The notes below the pieces were generated by a model. It ran no database searches. It worked only from the letters and a program-made list of their open reading frames with translations, and was not told the DNA's origin. A DNA stretch of 64,000 nucleotides from Streptomyces cellostaticus. Its GTDB lineage: Bacteria > Actinomycetota > Actinomycetes > Streptomycetales > Streptomycetaceae. Positions 57,875 to 64,000 of the stretch are shown here, piece after piece. The stretch spans positions 52,211 through 116,210 of the forward strand of contig NZ_KQ948041.1 of the NCBI RefSeq assembly GCF_001513965.1. The letters run 5' to 3'. Made by a program: the position numbers and the translations under genes. How positions within the stretch are numbered: position 1 is the first letter of the stretch; every line of letters starts with the position of its first letter.

Positions 57875-58993
57875 GTGGCCGACATCCAGATTCCCGCTGA
57901 CATCAAGCCCGCCGACGGACGATTCGGCGCGGGCCCCTCCAAGGTGCGCACCGAGGCCCTCGAGGCGCTCGCCGCCACCGGAAGCTCCCTGCTCGGCACC
58001 TCCCACCGCCAGGCCCCGGTCAAGAACCTGGTGGGCCAGGTCCGCGAAGGCATCAGCTCCCTGTTCTCGCTCCCCGAGGGCTACGAGGTCATCCTCGGCA
58101 ACGGCGGCTCCACCGCCTTCTGGGACATCGCCACCCACGGACTGATCGAGAACAAGTCCCAGCACCTGAACTTCGGCGAGTTCTCCTCCAAGTTCGCCAA
58201 GGCGGCCAAGCTCGCCCCCTGGCTGGCCGAGCCCACCGTCATCGCCACCGACCCCGGCACCCACCCCGAGGCGCAGGCCGAGGCGGGCGTCGACGTGTAC
58301 GCCTACACCCACAACGAGACCTCCACCGGTGTCGCCATGCCGATCAAGCGCGTGGCCGGTGCCGACGAGGGCGCGCTGGTGCTGGTGGACGCCACCTCCG
58401 GCGCCGGTGGTCTCCCGGTCGACATCGCCGAGAGCGACGTCTACTACTTCGCCCCGCAGAAGTCCTTCGCCTCCGACGGCGGCCTGTGGATCGGCGTCTT
58501 CTCCCCGGCCGCGATCGAGCGCGCCGAGCGGATCCACGCGTCCGGCCGCCACATCCCGGAGTTCTTCTCCCTCCCCACGGCGATCGACAACTCCCGCAAG
58601 AACCAGACGTACAACACCCCGGCCCTCGCCACCCTCTTCCTGCTCAACCAGCAGCTGGAGTGGCTGAACAGCCAGGGGGGTCTGGCCTTCTCCACGGGTC
58701 GCACGAAGGACTCCTCGACCCGCCTCTACACCTGGGCGGAGGAGTCCAAGTACGCCACCCCGTTCGTCTCCGACCCGGCCAAGCGCTCGCAGGTCATCGG
58801 CACGATCGACTTCTCCGACGAGATCGACGCGGCGGCCGTCGCCAAGGTGCTGCGCGCCAACGGCATCGTGGACACCGAGCCCTACCGCAAGCTGGGCCGC
58901 AACCAGCTGCGCATCGCGATGTTCCCGGCGATCGACCCGGCGGACGTCGAGGCCCTGACGAAGTGCGTCGACTACGTGATCGAGAAGCTCTGA
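57875..58993 (+). CDS. serC: Phosphoserine aminotransferase SerC, 372 aa
   Basis: PLP enzyme making phosphoserine from 3-phosphohydroxypyruvate and glutamate in serine biosynthesis. It is the actinobacterial type: RFGAGPSKVRTEALEALA, GTSHRQAPVKNLVGQVREG, NGGSTAFWDIA, HNETSTGVAMP, VDATSGAGGLP and the PLP-binding Lys196 in YFAPQKSFASDGG. Length is typical. GTG 57875 starts VADIQIPADIKPAD. Very high translation-optimised codon use. It ends in a strong terminator shared with the convergent cellulase gene. Confidence 0.97.
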   Translation: MADIQIPADIKPADGRFGAGPSKVRTEALEALAATGSSLLGTSHRQAPVKNLVGQVREGISSLFSLPEGYEVILGNGGSTAFWDIATHGLIENKSQHLNFGEFSSKFAKAAKLAPWLAEPTVIATDPGTHPEAQAEAGVDVYAYTHNETSTGVAMPIKRVAGADEGALVLVDATSGAGGLPVDIAESDVYYFAPQKSFASDGGLWIGVFSPAAIERAERIHASGRHIPEFFSLPTAIDNSRKNQTYNTPALATLFLLNQQLEWLNSQGGLAFSTGRTKDSSTRLYTWAEESKYATPFVSDPAKRSQVIGTIDFSDEIDAAAVAKVLRANGIVDTEPYRKLGRNQLRIAMFPAIDPADVEALTKCVDYVIEKL

Positions 58994-59023
58994 CCTTTTC
59001 GAGGATTCTTCGAGTACGTCGAT

Positions 59024-59055
59024 GAAGGGCGCCCGGTGAACACCGGGCGCCCTTC
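59024..59055. terminator. serC / cellulase bidirectional terminator
   Basis: A perfect 15-bp stem, GAAGGGCGCCCGGTG and its complement, around a 2-base loop. It lies 31 bases past the serC stop and just before the convergent cellulase stop. Confidence 0.9.
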
Positions 59056-59057
59056 TC

Positions 59058-60569
59058 TCATGTCGCGCTGCAACTCACGCTCGGAACGCCCCCGCCCCCA
59101 GGCGCACCGCCGAACCCGAAAGCGGCCGAACCGCCTACCACGACCGCCCCGTTGTGAGCAGCGTTCACCGCAGTGACCGTGCCCCCGCTCTGCGTGTACG
59201 ACGCGTTCCACATGTTGGTGACCTGCCGTGACCCGCTCCACGTCCAGGTCACCTTCCACGAACTGAGCGCGGTCGCCCCGGTGTTGGTCACCTTCACGTC
59301 GGCGTTGAAGCCGCTGCCCCAGTCGCTGCTGACGGTGTAGGTCGCGGTGCATGCGGCCGTACTCCCGCCACCGCCGCCACCGCCGCCGCTGCCCCCGCCG
59401 GTGGTCGGGAACCCGGCCGCCTTGATGGTCGCCAGATACCCGTCCTTCACCGTGTCCACAGTCACCCAGTCGTCCTTCAGGATCCCGCCCGTGTCACCGG
59501 AGTCGGGGTTCCACGACCAGAAGGTCCACTGGAAGCTGTCGGCGCCGTACGTGGCGGTCGGCCGCAGATAGCTCACCAGGGCCGCCAGCCACTTCTGGTC
59601 GATGGCCGACTGGAGGGTCGTACCGAACTCGCCCACCCACACGGGCGCGATGTTCTGCTTGAAGAGGTAGCCCCAGTACTTGTCCCAGACACCGGGCATG
59701 TTGGCGGGGAAGGCCGGATCGCTGAACCAGCTCTGCTGGGCGACGCTGGTGGCGTAGTCGTGCGCGGAGTAGACGACCCGGTCGGCAACGCTGAGCTGTA
59801 CGGGGTACTGGGCGACACCCATCAGATTGCCACCCCACCACCCCGAGACGCCGTTGTACGACTGCACGCCCTCGACGAAGATCAGCAGCTCCGGGTTGAT
59901 GCCCAGAACGGCGTTCCCGGCGCGCTGCGCGGCGAGGCGCCAGTCGGTGGCCTGGTCGCCGCAGCCCCAGCAGGCGGGGTCGTGCGGCTCGTTGTGCAGG
60001 TCGATGCCGATGACGGTGTCCTGCCCCTGGTAACGGGCCGCGAGGGCCTTCAGGTCGGCGATCCAGGTCGACTCGGGGACGGCGGAGGTGTACCAGAGGG
60101 CCGACTGACCGCCGGAGCCGGGGCGGTGCCGGTCCAGGATGACCTTCAGGCCGTCCTGACCGGCGTAGGCCACGATCCTGTCCATGACCTGGAGCGATGT
60201 CAGCCCCTGGAGGTCGGCGTTCTTGCCGCCGGAGTAGTCGATGCTGTCGGGCATCGTGCCGTTCTTGAGGATGTCGTCGCTGTAGGGCAGCCGGATGGTG
60301 TTGTAGCCCAGCGACTTCATCTGGTCGATCATGCTCTTGTAGTCGCGCGACCAGAGTCCGTGCACCACGTGGTTGCCGGTCTCGAAGCCGAACCAGTTGA
60401 TCCCGGCGATGCGCACCGGCTGTCCGGCCGCGTCGAGGATCTGCCGGCCGCTGGTGTGCCAGTAGCCGGCTCCGGGGGCGGCGGCCGCGTGCGCCGGGTG
60501 CCCGCCGGCCAGGGGCAGGAGGAGCGTGGCAGCGGCAGCACACAGCGCTCTTCGCAAGCTGCGGAACAT
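59058..60569 (-). CDS. Secreted endoglucanase: GH5 catalytic domain plus CBM2, 503 aa
   Basis: Signal peptide of ~28 residues (RRALCAAAATLLLPLAGG, cleaved after AHA). The GH5 barrel covers about 35-375, with the acid/base Glu in DLHNEPHDPAC (about residue 193) and the nucleophile Glu in VWVGEFGTTLQ (about 312). A Gly/Ser linker follows (about 393-408), then a family 2 cellulose-binding module (about 410-503: ATYTVSSDWGSGFNADVKV … GGTVTAVNAAHNG). It cleaves beta-1,4-glucan outside the cell. A perfect CebR-type operator lies 40 bases upstream, so it should be induced by cello-oligosaccharides. Confidence 0.93.
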   Translation of the reverse strand: MFRSLRRALCAAAATLLLPLAGGHPAHAAAAPGAGYWHTSGRQILDAAGQPVRIAGINWFGFETGNHVVHGLWSRDYKSMIDQMKSLGYNTIRLPYSDDILKNGTMPDSIDYSGGKNADLQGLTSLQVMDRIVAYAGQDGLKVILDRHRPGSGGQSALWYTSAVPESTWIADLKALAARYQGQDTVIGIDLHNEPHDPACWGCGDQATDWRLAAQRAGNAVLGINPELLIFVEGVQSYNGVSGWWGGNLMGVAQYPVQLSVADRVVYSAHDYATSVAQQSWFSDPAFPANMPGVWDKYWGYLFKQNIAPVWVGEFGTTLQSAIDQKWLAALVSYLRPTATYGADSFQWTFWSWNPDSGDTGGILKDDWVTVDTVKDGYLATIKAAGFPTTGGGSGGGGGGGGSTAACTATYTVSSDWGSGFNADVKVTNTGATALSSWKVTWTWSGSRQVTNMWNASYTQSGGTVTAVNAAHNGAVVVGGSAAFGFGGAPGGGGVPSVSCSAT

Positions 60570-60608
60570 GTGCCTGGTTCCTCTCGGGAGGCGCGGCCCC
60601 GGAACCGA

Positions 60609-60624
60609 ATGGGAGCGCTCCCAT
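60609..60624. promoter_or_regulatory. CebR-type operator (TGGGAGCGCTCCCA)
   Basis: The perfect palindrome ATGGGAGCGCTCCCAT. It contains the 14-base CebR consensus known for Streptomyces cellulase genes and lies 40 bases upstream of the cellulase ATG (60569). Confidence 0.88.
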
Positions 60625-60687
60625 ACGCCGCGTACTTCCCAGGAAACTGACCTACCATGACCACGTCAAGGTGTCCGGCGCGGGTAT

Positions 60688-61680
60688 TCAGCCCCGTCGC
60701 CGCAGCCGCCGCAGCCCCAGGAGGGCGACGGCCCCGACGGCGACGACGGCGACGGCGCCGACCTTGAAACTCCCGCTGAGGGTGGCGCCGTTGCCGGCAC
60801 CGGAGGCGGAACTCCCACCGCCCGAGGGCGCCTTGCCCGAAGACCCCGCCCCGTCCGGCGCGTCCTCGGCCTGCACCGAACTGTCGGCCCCCTCGCTGCC
60901 GTACATCAGCTTGGAGCCGTCGAGGGAGTACGAGACGGACTCCCCCTGGCCCTGCAGGGGCACGTCGAGCCGCCCCTTCCGCTTGATCCGCCCGCCGTTC
61001 CAGTCGTAGGAGATGCCGCCGAAATACCCCCGTACGGCGAGCTGTCGGCCGTTCGGCGAGAAGGCGGCGTCGGTGGCCCAGAGGTCGACGGCGGCGACGG
61101 GCTTGAAGATGTTCGCGCCGGAGGTGGAGAGGTGGGCGGGACCCTCGAAGAGATGCCCGCCGTTCTCCTTCTTGTCCACGATGTACACGCGCCCGGTCCT
61201 GGGATGAACGACGAGCGACTCGGCGTCCCTCGCCCCGTCCGAGTACTTCACGACGTACTGCGTGGCCGTGACCGTCTGGTTCTTCAGCACCTTCGGCTCG
61301 GGCAGCCGGTAGATCCACACGTACGGCCACTTGCCGCCGAGGTTGTCGCCGATGTCGCCGACGTAGATCTGGTTGTCGGGCCCGATGGAGATGGCCTCCA
61401 CATCGCGCGGGGAACCGACCCCGCGCAGGGTCACCGTGGCGACGGTCTTCCCCGTCCGGCTGTCCACGGCGTAGATGTACGGGCCGTCGTTGCTGTCGTT
61501 GTGCGTCCAGTAGATGCCGGGGTGCAGACGGGAGGCGGCCAGGCCGCTGGACTCGGTGATCCTCGGGTCCTTGATGGTGAACCCCTGATCACCGGCGCTG
61601 TCACCGCCGGCGGCGGAGGCGGGCAGCGCGCAGGCACCCGTGAGCAGGACCCCGGCGAGCAGAGCGAACGGTCGACGCAT
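60688..61680 (-). CDS. Secreted, C-terminally membrane-anchored beta-propeller-like protein, 330 aa
   Basis: An N-terminal signal peptide (PFALLAGVLLTGACALPASA) precedes an extracellular domain with WD/NHL-like beta repeats (GIYWTHNDSNDGPYIYAVDS, DVEAISIGPDNQIYVGDIGDN, ESLVVHPRTGRVYIVDKKENG). A Gly/Ser-rich stalk (about 275-305) and a hydrophobic C-terminal helix with an Arg-rich end (VAVGAVALLGLRRLRRR) anchor it in the membrane. No catalytic residues are recognised. From its layout it is a surface-exposed protein of unknown function. Convergent neighbours: the cellulase upstream region and the SGNH gene. Confidence 0.8.
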   Translation of the reverse strand: MRRPFALLAGVLLTGACALPASAAGGDSAGDQGFTIKDPRITESSGLAASRLHPGIYWTHNDSNDGPYIYAVDSRTGKTVATVTLRGVGSPRDVEAISIGPDNQIYVGDIGDNLGGKWPYVWIYRLPEPKVLKNQTVTATQYVVKYSDGARDAESLVVHPRTGRVYIVDKKENGGHLFEGPAHLSTSGANIFKPVAAVDLWATDAAFSPNGRQLAVRGYFGGISYDWNGGRIKRKGRLDVPLQGQGESVSYSLDGSKLMYGSEGADSSVQAEDAPDGAGSSGKAPSGGGSSASGAGNGATLSGSFKVGAVAVVAVGAVALLGLRRLRRRG

Positions 61681-61768
61681 GCGCCAAGCCTGCCATCCCG
61701 GCGGGGTGTTCACCGAGCGTGGTGGGCCTCACACCCCACACACCCCCGCGATCGTCCATCATGAGCGG

Positions 61769-62452
61769 ATGCTCAGGTTCATGCCCGTAGGTGACTCCAT
61801 GACGATCGGGAGCGCGGGCGAACACACGTGGCGTTACCGGCTGTGGCGACACCTGTGCGATTCGCACGGCGGTCCGTTCACCTTCGTCGGCCCGCGCGAG
61901 GAGCTGTACGACAAGGCGGCCGAGGCGCCGACGTCGTACGCGTACGCCGAACCCGACTTCCCCCGCGCCCACCTGGCCGGCTGGGGCGAGGGCTGGCTGC
62001 ACATGGCTCCGCTGGTCGGGGAGGCGGTGCGCGCGCACCGGCCGGATGTGCTGCTGGTGTCGTTGGGCCTGATCGACCTGGGCTTCTACACGAACGCCGA
62101 GCAGACGGCGGAGAACGTACGGGCCTTCGTCGCGGGCGCCCGTGCGGCCCGCCCGCGCATCCGCATGGTGATACTGCCGGTCATCCCGAACATCCGGGCC
62201 GCCGCGGACACCGCCTTCGCCGAGCAGGTGGACCGGTTCAACGTCCTGCTCGCCAAGGCGGTCGCCGACCTGGACGAGCCCCGGTCGCCGATCCTGCTGG
62301 CCTCGCCGCCGGAGTCGTACGACATCCACGCCGACACCTACGACGGCACGCATCCCAACGGGAGCGGGGAGCACCGGATCGCGGGGGCGTTCGCGGGGGC
62401 GATGTGGGAGGCATGGGGGGTCGGACAGCCGTACGAGGCAGGAACAAGCTGA
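61769..62452 (+). CDS. SGNH/GDSL-family hydrolase, 227 aa
   Basis: SGNH hydrolase fold without signal peptide. Block I is FMPVGDSMTIGS (Ser10 nucleophile), and block V has the Asp and His in DGTHPNGSGEHRI. A helical middle part contains VRAHRPDVLLVSLGLIDLGF in place of the usual GxND block. Likely a cytosolic esterase or acyl hydrolase of unknown substrate. The start ATG 61769 gives the motif at the N-terminus as in related proteins; a longer frame upstream lacks it. Divergent from the beta-propeller-like gene. Confidence 0.85.
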   Translation: MLRFMPVGDSMTIGSAGEHTWRYRLWRHLCDSHGGPFTFVGPREELYDKAAEAPTSYAYAEPDFPRAHLAGWGEGWLHMAPLVGEAVRAHRPDVLLVSLGLIDLGFYTNAEQTAENVRAFVAGARAARPRIRMVILPVIPNIRAAADTAFAEQVDRFNVLLAKAVADLDEPRSPILLASPPESYDIHADTYDGTHPNGSGEHRIAGAFAGAMWEAWGVGQPYEAGTS

Positions 62453-62540
62453 CCGAATTCCGGGGTCTCCTGGTCACCGTGCGTATCGTTGAACTGCACG
62501 ACTGCACCTGTCCGTGGGGCAGCCGGGGAGGAGCGCCACG

Positions 62541-63134
62541 ATGACCGTCCTGGAAGACAGGATCGAGATGGCCGACGCCGACGCCGACGCCAAGCGTTTG
62601 GACGAGTGGTTCGAGCGCCTTGAGCGGATGCCCGTCCCCGAAGGATTCAGGGTCGAGATCGTCGGGGGCAACGTCCACATGACGCCGCCGCGGAACACGC
62701 ATTGGCAGATCATCCGCCGGATCCTATGGGCCGTCGAGGACAGGTTCGGGAGGGATGTCATGGTGTTCACGGACGTCCGTGTCGACTTCCCGGGCCACGA
62801 GAACGGTTTCTGCCCGGACGTCGCCATGCTCAGCGACTCGGCACAGGAGGACGACGGCGGCCACTGGCGCTACCAGGACGTCGAGTTCGTCGCCGAGGTC
62901 ATCTCCAAGGGCACGGCCGCCAACGACTACGGCCCGAAAAAGATCGCCTACGCGGTCGCCGAGGTCCCCGTCTACGTCATCGCCGATCCCTACCAAGGAC
63001 GGTGCTACGTCTACACCCACCCGAAGGACGGCGACTACGCCATGCGGACGACGGTGGACTTCGGCACCGACATCGACCTGACCGGCACAGTGGTCGACCT
63101 CGTCCTCAAGACCGACGAGTTCCCCCGCGACTGA
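62541..63134 (+). CDS. Uma2-family (PD-(D/E)XK-like) restriction endonuclease-fold protein, 197 aa
   Basis: DUF820/Uma2 protein. The fold's catalytic line appears as FRVEIVGGNVHMTP, PDVAMLSDS (Asp) and VEFVAEVISKGTAANDYGPKK (Glu-x-Ser-x-Gly … Lys), ending in a C-terminal IADPYQGRCYVY. Most members occur in many Streptomyces copies and have no known target. It has a strong GGGGAGGAG ribosome-binding site. It stands alone in its own transcription unit with no toxin/antitoxin partner beside it. Confidence 0.88.
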   Translation: MTVLEDRIEMADADADAKRLDEWFERLERMPVPEGFRVEIVGGNVHMTPPRNTHWQIIRRILWAVEDRFGRDVMVFTDVRVDFPGHENGFCPDVAMLSDSAQEDDGGHWRYQDVEFVAEVISKGTAANDYGPKKIAYAVAEVPVYVIADPYQGRCYVYTHPKDGDYAMRTTVDFGTDIDLTGTVVDLVLKTDEFPRD

Positions 63135-63255
63135 GAGCTTGCGTCACTCGTTCGGCCCACAGCGGTCGCTGTAGCACGTGGGTTCGGTTTCGCTGGAAGT
63201 GAGCCCCGGCATGTGACCGGGCCTCCAGGAACCGTCGAGCGAAAGAGACGCAGCC

Positions 63256-63459
63256 ATGTCTACTGGCAAGCTTCAGGAGTGGAACGAGGGCGAAGGCGCG
63301 GGCAGGATCAAGGACGATCAGAGCGGCGCCCCGCTGCAGTTCTCCTCGAACGACCTCCGGAATCCCACCGAGCGCAGGAATTTGCACCGCGGGGACAAGG
63401 TCCGGTTCGAGATCGACGCCAACCAGCCCAATCACGCGATAGAGGTCGGCAAGGCCTGA
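63256..63459 (+). CDS. Cold-shock-domain-like small protein, divergent, 67 aa
   Basis: A 67-residue protein whose layout (GKLQEWNEGEGAGRI, then RGDKVRFEIDANQPNHAIEV) is that of a small OB-fold cold-shock domain. The RNA-binding aromatic motifs of CspA (KGFGFI and VFVHF) are replaced by GAGRIKDD and PLQFSSND, so nucleic-acid binding is doubtful. ATG 63256 is preceded by GAGCGAAAGAGAC. Between the Uma2 gene and the last gene in the window. Function unknown. Confidence 0.7.
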   Translation: MSTGKLQEWNEGEGAGRIKDDQSGAPLQFSSNDLRNPTERRNLHRGDKVRFEIDANQPNHAIEVGKA

Positions 63460-63530
63460 GTCTCGAAAGCACCGCACAGCAGGCACCACCCGCAGGGGAG
63501 CGGGTGTGTGCCTGTCGGCGTTCCGGACGG

Positions 63531-63956
63531 TCACTTCACGGCTCCGGCCACCAGGAGCCGCCCCGCCACCTCCTCCAGCAACTTCCCCACCACGAAGAAC
63601 CTCTCCGCCGTCGGCACCGACCTCCAGCCCAGCGGCCAGGTGGCCCCCGTCAGCGCAGGCACACCCACGTACGACACGGTGCGGCGGCCTCGCGTCAACG
63701 CCCGTACGCCCGGCGGCCACTCGTACGCCCGCACCGTCTCCGGGGGCAGCAGAAAGTACATGTACCGCTCCCCTGTCGCCTCCTGCACGATCGCTCCCGC
63801 TTCGAAGGCGGTCCGCACCATCAGCTCTGAGGCGACGCGGCTGCCTGCGGCGCCCTTGATACGTACGGCGTCGAAGTGGATGCCTGCGTGGCGGAGGGCG
63901 TGGCCGGAGTGGGGGATCCAGGCCGGAATCCAGGGGGTGGAGATTCTGTCGTTCAT
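63531..63956 (-). CDS. Uncharacterised protein, possibly prim-pol-fold-like, 141 aa
   Basis: I do not recognise a family with confidence. Visible features are an N-terminal WIPAWIPHSGHALRHAGIHFDAVRI and a core with ERYMYFLLPPETVRAYEWP and TVSYVGVPALTG. The FLLP and YVGVPxL segments resemble FFVLPG and YVAAPP of the prim-pol-like protein at 29800-30477, so a shared fold is possible. It ends at a small hydrophobic C-terminus. ATG 63956. Confidence 0.6.
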   Translation of the reverse strand: MNDRISTPWIPAWIPHSGHALRHAGIHFDAVRIKGAAGSRVASELMVRTAFEAGAIVQEATGERYMYFLLPPETVRAYEWPPGVRALTRGRRTVSYVGVPALTGATWPLGWRSVPTAERFFVVGKLLEEVAGRLLVAGAVK

Positions 63957-64000
63957 GCACGTGATGTTTCCGGGCCCTTACATACTGTGACCAGGGCTAA

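Noticed and set aside
54953..58993. A 4-kb rightward frame running into serC
   Set aside because: Only the part from GTG 57875 has SerC sequence; the rest is antisense to the FAD/Fe-S dehydrogenase.
1..64000. CRISPR array, prophage or polyketide/NRPS cluster
   Set aside because: No regularly spaced direct repeats, phage structural genes or modular synthase domains are present.

Overview
The window is chromosomal DNA of a high-GC actinomycete, almost certainly a Streptomyces. Third codon positions are nearly all G or C. There are BldG-type STAS and HATPase regulators, an ECF sigma factor, mycothiol-type domains and a CebR-type operator. The right two-thirds also matches, from memory, the Streptomyces core gene order around serC, citrate synthase, pdxH, the 4-coumarate-CoA ligase gene and dmdR1; no database search was possible.

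Region 1 (about 0.6-20 kb) is an accessory-looking acyl-CoA catabolic block: an ADP-forming acyl-CoA synthetase, an enoyl-CoA hydratase, a flavin reductase, a Zn alcohol dehydrogenase, three acyl-CoA dehydrogenases, an SDR, a cyclase-family hydrolase, an amidohydrolase and an AMP-forming acyl-CoA ligase, with transporters and a GlxA-type regulator in between. Six near-identical 15-bp dyads (CTGAC-N5-GTCAG) sit in front of its transcription units, so one unseen TetR-type repressor probably controls the scattered pieces as a single regulon. This is the best candidate for an undescribed system here.

Region 2 (about 20-33 kb) is regulatory and housekeeping: an EF-hand protein, an STAS anti-anti-sigma factor divergent from an ECF sigma factor and its zinc-finger/mycothiol-domain partner, purU, a branched-chain-type binding lipoprotein, a membrane protein with ATQ(Y) repeats, an XRE/TPR regulator, a prim-pol-like protein and an ABC exporter.

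Region 3 (33-41 kb) has an alpha/beta hydrolase, the iron regulator dmdR1 with a long antisense frame, a SIS sugar isomerase, a PAS/GAF protein, a small acidic ORF, a second citrate synthase, pdxH, and a 2-oxoglutarate/Fe(II) oxygenase preceded by a 22-residue leader peptide.

Region 4 (41-51.5 kb) is one leftward eight-gene operon: TIGR03084 protein, AtuA-like protein, carboxyltransferase, biotin carboxylase, acyl-CoA dehydrogenase, 4-coumarate-CoA-ligase-like enzyme, enoyl-CoA hydratase and a terminal TetR regulator. It looks like a branched, terpenoid or aryl acyl-CoA degradation unit. A CAAGC-N2-GCTTG dyad lies at its promoter.

Region 5 (51.5-64 kb) carries a DMT exporter, a frameshifted ABC exporter remnant, a FemX-like enzyme, a FAD/Fe-S dehydrogenase, serC, a secreted GH5-CBM2 cellulase with a perfect CebR box, a surface beta-propeller protein, an SGNH hydrolase, a Uma2 protein, a divergent cold-shock-like protein and an uncharacterised protein at the edge. 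Copies of a known style of Streptomyces intergenic palindromic repeat are scattered through the window, and one such repeat has inserted in frame into a coding sequence.
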